The translations under genes were made by a program, and so were the position numbers. Shown piece after piece: positions 33,697-43,729 of a stretch of DNA of 64,000 nucleotides. The notes beneath the pieces were generated by a model, which worked only from the letters and a program-made list of their open reading frames with translations, was not told the DNA's origin and did no database searches. The stretch is taken from the NCBI GenBank assembly GCA_965232405.1, contig OZ246966.1, positions 3,224,001 to 3,288,000 on the forward strand. The letters run 5' to 3'. Numbering within the stretch: position 1 is the first letter of the stretch; every line of letters begins with the position of its first letter. The stretch comes from RCIO01 sp965232405 (GTDB lineage: Bacteria > Pseudomonadota > Alphaproteobacteria > Rhizobiales > Rhizobiaceae).

Positions 33697-35503
33697 CCAC
33701 CCTGTAGAAAAACCTCGCACGCGCCGGACCGCACGGCGCGACGAACCTGCCGCGTCAACGCATCGGTTTGGTCGCGCGCGCAGGTTCCTGTCGTACTACC
33801 GGCCTCACTTGCCGGTGCTGGCGGCCGATCTCGCCTGCGCGATGCTGGTGGCCGCGACCGCGGTCGCGCTTCCGCTTTGCGCAAACTACGTCACCACCCG
33901 CCTGCTCAATCTTGGCGACACCCCTGAGGCGATCACCCAGATCTTCGCCCTGGGCGGTGTCATGCTGGCCATTCTGGCGGTCCAGGTCCTGGCGATCTTC
34001 TTCGTCGATTTCAGGGGCAATATGATGGGCGCGCGTATCGAAGCCGCCCTGCGCAAGGAACTGTTCGACCACTGCCAGAAACTGTCGTTCAGCTATTACG
34101 ACCGCCAGCGCGTCGGGCAATTGATGAGCCGCATCACCAACGACACCTTCTGGCTGGGAGAGCTGTTCCACCACGCGCCGGAGGACCTGCTCATTGCAGT
34201 ACTCAAATATCTCGGAGCGATGGCGGTGCTGATGTTCATCGATCCGGCTCTGGCGGGGATCATAGCGATAATGACTCCTTTTGCAGTCATTTACGCGCTC
34301 CATTTCAACCGGCGCATGAGTGACGCGCTCAGCCGCAGCAAGGAGCAGATCGCCAGAGTCAACGATCGGGTGGAAGACGCACTGGCGGGTATCAGGGTCG
34401 TGCAGTCATTTGCCAACGAACTGCTGGAAACCCGGCGCTTCGAGCGGGAAAACCGGCTGTTTCTGGAGAGCCGGCGCGACGGCTATCGCAGCGAGGCCTG
34501 GTTCTCGGTGGGTGCCGAGACTTTCGCCCAACTGGTCACGGTCATGGTGATTATCGTCGGCGCGATCCGCATTCTCACCGCCGGCTTGTCAGTGGCCGAC
34601 ATGCTTACCTTCCTGCTCTGCGTGGCGGTGCTGGTTGATCCGGTCAAACGCATCGCCAATTTCGTCCGGCTCTGGCAGGAGGGTTACACCGGCTTCGTCC
34701 GCGCGACGGAGCTTCTCGACGTCGAGCCCGACATCGAGAACCGTGCGGGCGCGCGCGATCTGGAGCGCGTCACGGGTGCAATCAGCTTTCGCGATGTGAG
34801 CTTTCGCTACGATGGCAATGGACCGCGTGTGCTGGAGAATCTGTCGCTCGACATAGTGCCCGGCGAATTCGTCGCTCTGGTCGGTCCGTCGGGCGTGGGC
34901 AAAAGCACGCTGTGCGCGCTCATTCCGCGCTTCTACGATATCGACAAAGGCGAGATCCTGATCGACGGCGTCGACATTCGAGATGTGACGCTGACCTCGC
35001 TCAGGCGCAATGTCGGCGTTGTCCAGCAGGACATCTATCTGTTCAGCGGTACCGTTGCGGAAAATCTGCGATACGGCAGGCCGGATGCATCGGACGAAGA
35101 GGTGGTCGCTGCGGCCAGGGCGGCAAACGCCCATGACTTCATATCTGCGCTGCCTCACGGCTACGACACCGATATCGGCCAGCGCGGCGTGAAGCTGTCT
35201 GGTGGCCAGAAACAGCGTCTGACGATTGCGCGGGCGTTTCTCAAGGACCCTGCCATACTGATCTTCGACGAGGCGACCAGTGCGCTCGACAATGAGAGCG
35301 AACGTGCGGTCCAGCAGGCGTTGCTCAAGCTCACCAAAGGCCGGACGACCATTGTCATCGCACATCGCCTGTCGACGGTGCGCAATGCCGACCGGATACT
35401 GGTGCTGACCAAGAACGGCATTGGCGAAGAAGGAACGCACGACCAGCTCATGTCGAAAGACGGTCTGTACGCCACGCTTCACAGGGTACAGGCGAGCATC
35501 TAG
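33647..35503 (+). CDS. MsbA-like ABC exporter
   Basis: A 618-residue half-transporter. Residues ~1-45 are an Arg-rich extension, ~50-340 six membrane helices, and ~365-618 the ABC domain with Walker A GPSGVGKST, signature LSGGQKQR and Walker B ILIFDEATSALDNESE. Overall it fits the MsbA/multidrug-lipid flippase group (YYDRQRVGQLMSRITND in the first coupling region). The substrate could be lipid A, a glycolipid or a drug. The ATG at 33647 is the first in frame after a stop three codons earlier. It is divergent from the GNAT/flippase pair, which supports an envelope role. Confidence 0.85.
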   Translation: MQIRISEAKTHADARHNHPVEKPRTRRTARRDEPAASTHRFGRARRFLSYYRPHLPVLAADLACAMLVAATAVALPLCANYVTTRLLNLGDTPEAITQIFALGGVMLAILAVQVLAIFFVDFRGNMMGARIEAALRKELFDHCQKLSFSYYDRQRVGQLMSRITNDTFWLGELFHHAPEDLLIAVLKYLGAMAVLMFIDPALAGIIAIMTPFAVIYALHFNRRMSDALSRSKEQIARVNDRVEDALAGIRVVQSFANELLETRRFERENRLFLESRRDGYRSEAWFSVGAETFAQLVTVMVIIVGAIRILTAGLSVADMLTFLLCVAVLVDPVKRIANFVRLWQEGYTGFVRATELLDVEPDIENRAGARDLERVTGAISFRDVSFRYDGNGPRVLENLSLDIVPGEFVALVGPSGVGKSTLCALIPRFYDIDKGEILIDGVDIRDVTLTSLRRNVGVVQQDIYLFSGTVAENLRYGRPDASDEEVVAAARAANAHDFISALPHGYDTDIGQRGVKLSGGQKQRLTIARAFLKDPAILIFDEATSALDNESERAVQQALLKLTKGRTTIVIAHRLSTVRNADRILVLTKNGIGEEGTHDQLMSKDGLYATLHRVQASI

Positions 35504-35529
35504 CCGGGCTCGCGTGGCGCTGCTGGCCG

Positions 35530-36321
35530 CTAGGACGGGGACGGAAGTCTGTCGCCCTTGCGGGCCAGCAGCGCAACGCCGGCGCGCCGGTGGTAGAGGG
35601 CGGTCAGCAATGGCTGCAGCGCCCGTGCAATGCCGGAATACCTCCCGAAGCGCGGGTGGTTGGCGATGCGATACTGCATGGCATCGCCGGCAAGCGATTG
35701 GGGTTTTGTGCCAAACTCGTCGCGCCACAGCCGGTTGAGCTCGCGCTCAGTCCTGTAGTGGCACTCCGTGCGCAGTGTGTTGCGTGATATCGCGGCCCAT
35801 TCGGCGGGCGGCAAATCACCCGGATAATATCCGAAGCCGCGCGCCCGCCAGAAGGCCAGATACCGCTCCTGCCTGACCGGCGACTTGATCCAGTGGGCGA
35901 AATAGATGCCGCAATGCGGCTCGAACCAGGTGTCGGCAGTCGGAAAGACGGAAAGGAAATATCCGCCGGGAGCCAGCACCCGGTGGACCTCGGCAAGCGC
36001 GCCAGCGGCATCCGCCACATGCTCGAACACCTGATTACTGATGACGACGTCGAAGGACGCGTCATCGTAAGGCAACGCTCCCTTCTCGATCAATCGCACC
36101 CGGTTACGCACCGTTTCCGGCACCTGATCCTTCCAGTTCGAATAGAGCCCTTCGAACGTGTCGGCGCCCCAGAAATCAAGGTCCGGTGCGGTGTCAGAGG
36201 CAAGCGCCAGCAAAGTCCCGGTGCCGCAGCCGAAATCGAGCACCCGCCCGCCGATCGGTGCAAAGGAGCGGGCCTTTTCAATCAGATAGGCGTAGTTGAG
36301 AGACAGCTGCTCGTCCGGCAT
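35530..36321 (-). CDS. Class I SAM-dependent methyltransferase
   Basis: A 263-residue methyltransferase with motif I VLDFGCGTGTLLALAS (residues ~25-40), an acidic second strand (FWGADTFEGL) and motif IV-like DVVISNQVFEHVADA, the latter typical of Methyltransf_11/UbiE-like enzymes. Proteins like this next to flippases often modify sugars or lipids, but substrate is unknown. I chose ATG 36321, 10 bases after the SDR stop; an upstream ATG (36378) would overlap the SDR gene by 47 bases. The ribosome site is weak at both. Confidence 0.78.
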   Translation of the reverse strand: MPDEQLSLNYAYLIEKARSFAPIGGRVLDFGCGTGTLLALASDTAPDLDFWGADTFEGLYSNWKDQVPETVRNRVRLIEKGALPYDDASFDVVISNQVFEHVADAAGALAEVHRVLAPGGYFLSVFPTADTWFEPHCGIYFAHWIKSPVRQERYLAFWRARGFGYYPGDLPPAEWAAISRNTLRTECHYRTERELNRLWRDEFGTKPQSLAGDAMQYRIANHPRFGRYSGIARALQPLLTALYHRRAGVALLARKGDRLPSPS

Positions 36322-36331
36322 GGAAGCCAGA

Positions 36332-37081
36332 CTATTGCGGATTGCGGTAGGCGACAAACCCGCCCTTCGGCACGTCATAGATCAGCCCGGTCTCGGTGAG
36401 TTCCGGGCTCGCCAGCGGAATGATCTTTGCCGCCACTTCGGAAGGGTGGGGCAGGGTTTCCGGGTCTTCGCCAGGCATCGCCAGGGCGCGCATGGCCGTG
36501 CGCGTGGCGCCGGGGTTCACGCAGTTGACCCTCAGCGCCATATTCTTGGTCTCGTCAGCCCAGGAGCGTCCCAGCGCCTCCACAGCCGCCTTGGAAGCGG
36601 CGTAAGGTCCCCAGAACGCGCGTGCGGAATGCGCCGCCCCCGACGACATCAGGATGGCGCGGCCGGCGTCGGATTCTCTCAGCAGCGGATCGACGGAGCG
36701 GATCAACCGCCAAGTGGCAGTCACGTTGATTGCCATCACCTTCTCGAACACCTTGGCTTCGATGTGGCCGAGAGGGCCGATGACGCCGAGGATCGCGGCG
36801 TTGGCGACCAGAATGTCCAGCTTGCCCCAGCGCTCGTGGATGGAACCGCCGAGCCGGTCCAGCCCGGCCATGTCGGTGATGTCGAGCGGCACCAGCGTTG
36901 CGCCCTCATTGCCGCCCGCCTTGATCTCGTCGTCAAGCTCTTCGAGGCCGCCCACTGTGCGGGCAACGGCGATCACATGCGCACCGGCTGCGGCTAGCCC
37001 CTTGGCGACGAAATAGCCGATGCCGCGCGAAGCGCCGGTAACAAGTGCGATGCGGCCGGTGAGGTCGGGTTGCGAATTCAT
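36332..37081 (-). CDS. Short-chain dehydrogenase/reductase
   Basis: A 249-residue classical SDR. IALVTGASRGIGYFVAKGL holds the TGxxxGxG cofactor loop, LVANAAIL replaces NNAG, the catalytic Ser is in ILMSSGAAHSARAF and the YxxxK in YAASKAAVEALG. DIT after strand 3 suggests NAD(H) or NADP(H) without deciding. Start at 37081 has TGGAGACG upstream; the open frame further upstream lacks a site. It precedes the methyltransferase gene by 10 bases (co-transcribed) and is divergent from the sugE riboswitch. Substrate unknown. Confidence 0.85.
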   Translation of the reverse strand: MNSQPDLTGRIALVTGASRGIGYFVAKGLAAAGAHVIAVARTVGGLEELDDEIKAGGNEGATLVPLDITDMAGLDRLGGSIHERWGKLDILVANAAILGVIGPLGHIEAKVFEKVMAINVTATWRLIRSVDPLLRESDAGRAILMSSGAAHSARAFWGPYAASKAAVEALGRSWADETKNMALRVNCVNPGATRTAMRALAMPGEDPETLPHPSEVAAKIIPLASPELTETGLIYDVPKGGFVAYRNPQ

Positions 37082-37144
37082 CTGCGTCTCCAGTTCGAAA
37101 GGGCAGGTAGCCCATTCCGGCGCTGCGCGAAACCCGCTGTTTGA

Positions 37145-37173
37145 TTGCCGGTTGCCTGCCGCCATCCTATATT
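37145..37173 (+). promoter_or_regulatory. Predicted promoter of the guanidine-II riboswitch/sugE transcript
   Basis: TTGCCG (37145-37150) and TATATT (37168-37173) are 17 bases apart. The expected start of transcription, near 37180, falls exactly at the beginning of the first riboswitch hairpin. This gives a compact leader of about 70 nt. Confidence 0.55.
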
Positions 37174-37178
37174 CGGTT

Positions 37179-37231
37179 GCCGGGACGGCCCGCGCATTCT
37201 CATGACATCACTGATGGGGACGACCTCATCG
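37179..37231 (+). ncRNA. Guanidine-II (mini-ykkC) riboswitch
   Basis: Two small hairpins with ACGR tetraloops, the definition of this class. Hairpin 1: CGGG-ACGG-CCCG at 37181-37192. Hairpin 2: GATGGGG-ACGA-CCTCATC at 37213-37230 with a 7-bp stem containing one G-U pair. The linker is 20 bases. The Shine-Dalgarno AAGGGA (37237-37242) starts 6 bases after hairpin 2. In the known class each loop binds one guanidinium, the two loops kiss, and the ribosome site is freed. The downstream gene encodes a SugE/Gdx-type exporter, the class's commonest target. Confidence 0.88.
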
Positions 37232-37249
37232 CCTCGAAGGGAATCGACG

Positions 37250-37567
37250 ATGGCATGGTTAGCCTTGCTCGCCGCCGGCCTGTTTGAAATCGGCTGGGCG
37301 GTAGGTCTCAAATACACTGATGGTTTCACCAGACTCTGGCCCACGGTCGGTACCGTGGCATCCATGATCGTCAGCCTTGCGCTGCTCGGTCTGGCGTTGC
37401 GAACGCTGCCGCTGGGAACGGCCTATGCGATCTGGACCGGCATCGGCACGATCGGCACTGTCATTCTCGGCATTCTGCTGTTTGCCGAATCCGCCGATAT
37501 CGTGCGGCTCGGCTGCATAGCGCTGATTGTGTCAGGCATTGTCGGCCTCAAGCTGGCAACGCCTTGA
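37250..37567 (+). CDS. gdx: SMR-family guanidinium exporter (SugE/Gdx)
   Basis: A 105-residue four-helix small multidrug resistance protein. Glu13 in AAGLFEIGWAVGLKYTDGF is the essential proton/substrate carboxylate, and EIGWAVGLKYTDGFTRLWPT is the SugE/Gdx pattern rather than the EmrE pattern. Proven Gdx members export guanidinium in exchange for two protons as an antiparallel dimer in the inner membrane. The start ATG 37250 has AAGGGA 7 bases upstream and is controlled by the guanidine-II riboswitch just before it, which strongly supports guanidinium as the natural substrate. Older annotation calls this sugE. Confidence 0.92.
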   Translation: MAWLALLAAGLFEIGWAVGLKYTDGFTRLWPTVGTVASMIVSLALLGLALRTLPLGTAYAIWTGIGTIGTVILGILLFAESADIVRLGCIALIVSGIVGLKLATP

Positions 37568-37696
37568 AGCCTGCCGGCTCCAATTGCGTGCGGCCGGGCC
37601 GGGCCGCACGGTCGAGGCTGGTTTGCGCCTTGTCCAATCTGTTGAACTGGGGGTGGAAGCGAGTAGTATCGATCTGCACGTAGCCGGGGGGATACG

Positions 37697-39040
37697 ATGC
37701 CGATGGTCAGAGTGCGCATTGCCGCACTGCTAGTGCTTCTGTCATGCGGACACGGTTGGGCTGAGCCGGTCGATTGCCCGTTCGGTCTGAGCGAGGTCAT
37801 TGATCTGGCCGAAGACCAGCTCGAAACGCTTTATGCGACGCGCCAGGTAATCAGGCCATATGGCATCGAGACGCCACCCAGTGAATTTGTCAACGCGGTG
37901 GAATTCTACCTTGGCGTGAGCCAGAGCGCGGATAGCACCGGCGGCAATTCCTCTGTCGCCTACATCGTGCGAGGCGAAGAGGTCTGCGTCGTCTATTCGA
38001 GATACGATCGATATCGCGACGACTTTCCAATGGTCGACATGATCCTGCTCGAGAAGACAGCGACCGAGATATCCAGCCTGATCGACCGGAACATGGACGA
38101 GTTAATACTGAGCGGCGCTCCGGCTGAGCGGGCTCCGGTTCTTCGCGATCCGAATACGAGAGCCGCAACGGCGCTGACACGCAACCAGCCCGCCTACCAG
38201 CGGCCGACCGAGGTCATTCTGGCCGAGATCGCGGATGTGTTGTTTCCAGCCCGCTTTTTCAGGGGAATTGAACGAGGAGACAGTCTCTCAATCGTTCCCG
38301 CCCTGAACATGGGCCGCGTTCCATTTGCCGCGCTCGATCTTGATGGCGACGGTCGCCCGCTGCTTGAAAACGTCGTCATCAATATCGAGGCTTCGCTGAA
38401 GAGCGTTCTCGACGGCAACATCATGGGCTGGTCTCCGGGCCTGGAAAGCCCGGTCGTCTTCGGCGATCCCGATGCCACCGACGATGAGGAGTGGATATTG
38501 CCTCGGCTTCCCGGCGCCCGGCGCGAGGCCGAAATTGTGTCGAAGACAATGGGCATAGAGCCCGTCCTTGGCAGTGGGGCAACCAAGGAACGGCTGCTCG
38601 ATGCAATCGGGCAGGCCGATTACGTACACCTCGCGGCTCACGGATTGGCCAGCGAAATCGAGCCGATGGACAACGGCTTTCTCGCACTGACATCAGGCCG
38701 GCTTACCGCGCGCGAAATCCAGCATCTCGATCTTGAGGGAAGGCCTGTTGTGGTTCTGAGTGCGTGCCAGTCCGCCCTTGGCGGACCGCTGCATGCAGGG
38801 ATCATCGGTGTCACACGCGCGTTTCAGATTGCAGGCGCGGCCAGCGTCATCTCAAGCCTTTGGAACATCGATGACAGGGCAACCACCGACATCATGACCG
38901 TGTTTGCCAAGGAAGTGCTAGTGACGAGCCCCCCGGAGGCGCTGCGTCGGGCTCAGCTTGCCGGCAGGGAGAAATGGCCTGCCCCCAGAATCTGGTCGGC
39001 CTTCATTGTGTTCGGCGGCAGGGTCGTAGATCAGCAGTAA
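37697..39040 (+). CDS. Exported CHAT-domain protein
   Basis: A 447-residue protein with a signal peptide (RIAALLVLLSCGHGWA, cleavage near residue 22). A CHAT (caspase HetF-associated) peptidase domain fills residues ~195-445: GRVPFAALDLDGDG, His315 in YVHLAAHG and Cys357 in VVLSACQSALG as the catalytic dyad, then AGAASVISSLWNIDD. CHAT proteins are usually fused to TPRs or act in cytoplasmic immune systems; here there are no TPRs and the protein is apparently periplasmic or secreted. A GGGGGGAT ribosome site precedes the ATG. Substrate unknown. A cysteine (LLSC) near the signal end could even be a lipobox. Confidence 0.82.
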   Translation: MPMVRVRIAALLVLLSCGHGWAEPVDCPFGLSEVIDLAEDQLETLYATRQVIRPYGIETPPSEFVNAVEFYLGVSQSADSTGGNSSVAYIVRGEEVCVVYSRYDRYRDDFPMVDMILLEKTATEISSLIDRNMDELILSGAPAERAPVLRDPNTRAATALTRNQPAYQRPTEVILAEIADVLFPARFFRGIERGDSLSIVPALNMGRVPFAALDLDGDGRPLLENVVINIEASLKSVLDGNIMGWSPGLESPVVFGDPDATDDEEWILPRLPGARREAEIVSKTMGIEPVLGSGATKERLLDAIGQADYVHLAAHGLASEIEPMDNGFLALTSGRLTAREIQHLDLEGRPVVVLSACQSALGGPLHAGIIGVTRAFQIAGAASVISSLWNIDDRATTDIMTVFAKEVLVTSPPEALRRAQLAGREKWPAPRIWSAFIVFGGRVVDQQ

Positions 39041-39063
39041 TACGCAGGAAGCGCTGTATTCCT

Positions 39064-40539
39064 CTACTGCCCGCCGGCCGAAAGCCAGGACAGCGTGCGC
39101 ACATTGTCTGTGCCTTCGACATCGAGCAGCCGGGTCGGGTATTCGCCCGAGAAGCAGGCATCGCAGAATTGCGGGCTGTCTGCCTCGCGCGCGGCCATGC
39201 CGACCGCGCGGTAGAGCCCGTCCAGTGTCAGGAAGCCGAGTGAATCGACGCGGATGAACTCCGCCATCTCGTCAATCGTCATGCGCGAGGCCAGCAGCTT
39301 GGCCTTTTCGGGCGTATCGACGCCAAAAAAGCAGGAGGCGCGTGTCGGCGGCGAGGCGATACGCATATGCACTTCCTTCGCGCCCGCGTCGCGCACCATC
39401 TGCACGATCTTCTGGCTGGTCGTGCCGCGCACGATGCTATCGTCCACCAGAACCACCTTCTTGCCTTCAATCGAACGGCGGTTGGCGTTGTGCTTCAGCT
39501 TCACGCCCATATGGCGAATGGAATCGCCAGGCTGGATGAAGGTGCGGCCGACATAGTGGTTGCGGATAATCCCGAGCTCGAATGGAATGCCGGCTTCCTG
39601 GCTGAAGCCGATTGCCGCCGGCGTGCCCGAATCCGGCACGGGCACCACGACATCGGCATCGACCGGCACTTCGCGCGCCAGTTCGGCCCCGATCTCCTTG
39701 CGCACCGCATAGACATTGCGTCCCTCGACCTGCGAATCCGGGCGGGCGAAATAGACATATTCGAAGATGCAGAAACGCGCTTTTTGCCGCTCGAAGGGGA
39801 ACAGGCTTTCCACCCCGCTTTCGGTGACGACAACCATTTCGCCGGGTTCGAGATCACGCACGAAGCGCGCGCCGATAATGTCCAGCGCGCAGGTTTCGGA
39901 AGCCAGTATCCAGGCCCCGTCCAGATCGCCCAGCACCAGCGGGCGGATGCCCAGCGGGTCGCGGCAGCCAATCATCTTTTTCGATGACAGCGCCACCAGC
40001 GAAAACGCGCCTTCCAGCTGGCGCATCGCGTCGATGAAGCGCGAATTGGTGTCGCGCTCCTTGCTGGTGGCGATCAGATGCAGAATGGTCTCGGTGTCGG
40101 AGGTGGACGAAAAGATCGCCCCGTCCTTCTGCAATTGCCGCTGAACCGTCAGCGCATTTGTGATGTTGCCGTTGTGGGCAACCGCGATGCCGCCATCGGC
40201 CAGTTCGGCGAAAAGCGGCTGTACGTTGCGCAGGCCGGATCCGCCCGTCGTTGCATAACGCGTGTGACCGATGGCGCGGTTGCCGTGCAGCCGCTCGATG
40301 ACCGCCGGTTTGGTGAAGGTGTCGCCGATCAGGCCGACATGGCGTTCGACATGAAACTGGTTGCCGTCATAGGAGACGATGCCGGCCGCTTCCTGCCCGC
40401 GATGCTGCAGCGCGTGCAGGCCGAGCGTGACAATCGCCGCCGCATCCTGCCGTCCGAAAATGCCGAACACGCCGCATTCGTCGTGGAAGTGATCGTCGGC
40501 CTCGCCGGCGAGGGGACCATTCGGTTCGACTGTACTCAT
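39064..40539 (-). CDS. purF: Amidophosphoribosyltransferase
   Basis: A 491-residue enzyme for the first step of purine synthesis: PRPP plus glutamine to phosphoribosylamine. The glutaminase domain starts at the Cys of HDECGVFGIFG, meaning ~21 residues form a propeptide or lead. Conserved LQHRGQEAAGI and IGHTRYATTG follow. The C-terminal PRPP loop is VVLVDDSIVRGTT. Length is normal. It follows cvpA on the same strand after 45 bases, the common cvpA-purF order. Confidence 0.96.
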   Translation of the reverse strand: MSTVEPNGPLAGEADDHFHDECGVFGIFGRQDAAAIVTLGLHALQHRGQEAAGIVSYDGNQFHVERHVGLIGDTFTKPAVIERLHGNRAIGHTRYATTGGSGLRNVQPLFAELADGGIAVAHNGNITNALTVQRQLQKDGAIFSSTSDTETILHLIATSKERDTNSRFIDAMRQLEGAFSLVALSSKKMIGCRDPLGIRPLVLGDLDGAWILASETCALDIIGARFVRDLEPGEMVVVTESGVESLFPFERQKARFCIFEYVYFARPDSQVEGRNVYAVRKEIGAELAREVPVDADVVVPVPDSGTPAAIGFSQEAGIPFELGIIRNHYVGRTFIQPGDSIRHMGVKLKHNANRRSIEGKKVVLVDDSIVRGTTSQKIVQMVRDAGAKEVHMRIASPPTRASCFFGVDTPEKAKLLASRMTIDEMAEFIRVDSLGFLTLDGLYRAVGMAAREADSPQFCDACFSGEYPTRLLDVEGTDNVRTLSWLSAGGQ

Positions 40540-40584
40540 CGCGCTTTGCGCCTTGCTGTTCGCTGCGCGGTGCCGCCCGCGTCG

Positions 40585-41148
40585 CTATTGGTCGGAATTG
40601 CCGCCCGTATCCGTGCCGCCGGCTTCTTCTTCCGGGTTCAGGCCCTTGAGCTTGTTGAGGATGGAATCCTCCGGATCGTCCGGCAATATGCCCTGCAACC
40701 ATGTGCCGATGCCTTCCAGCAGTGGCCGGGATTTCGCTTCCGTCACCCAGCCGGGCGGGTTGGAGCCGACCAGCCAGCCGAAGAACAGCAACGCCACCGC
40801 CAGCACCAGAAGGCCACGCGCGGCGCCGTAGAGAAAGCCGAGCGTGCGGTCGAGCGCGCCGATCTTGGAATCGATGATGAAGTCCGCGAGCTTCATCGTG
40901 ATCACCGTCACCACGATCAGCGCGATGAAGAAGATGATCGCCGCCGCAACCGCGAGCGCGATTGTCGGGTGGTCGATATAGGGCTCAACGTAGGGCAGAA
41001 CCGCCGGGTAGAAGAAATAGGCCGCAGCCGACGCCGCCACCCATGAGGCAATCGAAAGGACTTCGCGTGAGAAGCCTCGCACCATGGCCAGCATCGCAGA
41101 AACGAGCGTGAAAGCGATGACGATACCGTCAAGCAGCGTAATCGGCAT
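40585..41148 (-). CDS. cvpA: CvpA-family membrane protein
   Basis: A 187-residue inner membrane protein with four predicted helices (ITLLDGIVIAFTLVSAMLAM, then REVLSIASWVAASAAAYFF, then IALAVAAAIIFFIALIVVTV, then GLLVLAVALLFFGWLVG). The N-terminal DGIVIAFTLVSAMLAMVRGF is the CvpA signature. First linked to colicin V production; roles in envelope tolerance or purine use are suggested. The tail beyond residue 150 is acidic and disordered. AGGAG lies before the ATG. Upstream of purF, as in many proteobacteria. Confidence 0.88.
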   Translation of the reverse strand: MPITLLDGIVIAFTLVSAMLAMVRGFSREVLSIASWVAASAAAYFFYPAVLPYVEPYIDHPTIALAVAAAIIFFIALIVVTVITMKLADFIIDSKIGALDRTLGFLYGAARGLLVLAVALLFFGWLVGSNPPGWVTEAKSRPLLEGIGTWLQGILPDDPEDSILNKLKGLNPEEEAGGTDTGGNSDQ

Positions 41149-41186
41149 TTACGGCTTTACTCCTGTGCTGGCGCACTCGCGCCCTG

Positions 41187-42567
<1,381 letters not shown>

Positions 42568-42575
<8 letters not shown>

Positions 42576-43725
42576 GAACATACACCCGCTCGTAACGCTG
42601 TCCCAGACCGGTCAGCAGTTCATATCCGATCGTGCCGGCTGCGCTCGCAACGTCGTCAATGGGCATGTTCGGTCCGCACAGTTCGATCCAGCTGCCGGCT
42701 GAAACCGCACCTTCGCATTCCGTGACATCGAACGCGGTCAGGTCCATCGAGACACGCCCGACCACAGGCACGCGCATGCCGGCGATGAAACCATGCGCGC
42801 CGGAGGGAAGGGCATCGCGAAGCGGCACGCCCGAACCGGAGGCGGAACGGTGATAGCCGTCGGCATAGCCCGTGGCCACGATGGCCAGAGTGGTATTGCG
42901 CTTCAGTGTGGTCGTCGCCCCATAGCCAACGGTGGAGCCGGCCGCTGCCTGTCGCACCTGCAGGATGCGCGCCTCGGCGGTCACGACCGCCCGCATCGGA
43001 TTGTCGCCTTCGTTCGAGGCGCGACCGCCATAGAGCGCGATGCCGGGGCGGGTGAGGTCGCGCCGGAAATCGCCGCCCAGCATGATGCCGGCAGAATTGG
43101 CGAGGCTTGAATCGATGCCTTCAAACAGTGTGGCAACCTTCTGAAATGACTCCAGTTGTCGCTGGTTGAGCGGGTGGCCCGGATCGTCAGCGCAGGCGAG
43201 ATGGCTCATCACCAGCTTCAGCGGAATTGCGCCTGTGCGTGCATTCTCCGAGACAAACTTCGCCGCTTCACTTTCGGTCACGCCTAGCCGGTTCATGCCG
43301 GTTTCAATGTGAAGCGCGGCGGGCATCGCCTCGGCAATACAGGCCTTGCACCAGATTTCGATGTCATGCGTAGAGTTCAGAACCGGGATCAACTGGTATC
43401 TGCGAAACACATCAACAGCGTCCGCGCCGAGCGGTCCCGACAGAACGCATATTTCGGCATCGGGCGCAGCCTCTCGCACCGCCATGCCCTCCGCAGGCAG
43501 CGACACGAAAAAGCTCCGGCAGCCGGCCTTGGCGAGTGCCGGGACGGCATGCGCGATGCCGATGCCGTATGCGTCCGCCTTGACGACCGCCGCCGCCTCG
43601 GCAGGCGCCGACATGCCGGCAAGCGTGCGGTAGTTGTGAGCCAACGACGCAAGGTCAATTGTCAGCCGCCCGCCGGCGGCCACAGAGGTCCGGCCAATCG
43701 ATCCTGCTTTTCCGGCAGCCGTCAC
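42568..43725 (-). CDS. alr: Alanine racemase
   Basis: A 385-residue PLP enzyme making D-alanine for peptidoglycan. The PLP lysine is in VVKADAYGIG and the second catalytic base Tyr region is seen in STVGYGATTTLKRN; RPGIALYGG and GRVSMDLTAFDVT are typical. I place the start at GTG 43725, five bases after the dnaB stop; the longer frame upstream overlaps dnaB and is not homologous. Its end overlaps radA. Located directly after dnaB, the standard alphaproteobacterial order. Confidence 0.92.
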
Positions 43726-43729
43726 GGCG

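Noticed and set aside
37697..39040. CHAT protein as part of a CRISPR or retron-type defence island
   Set aside because: No CRISPR array, reverse transcriptase, nuclease or other defence gene is nearby, and the protein appears to be exported.
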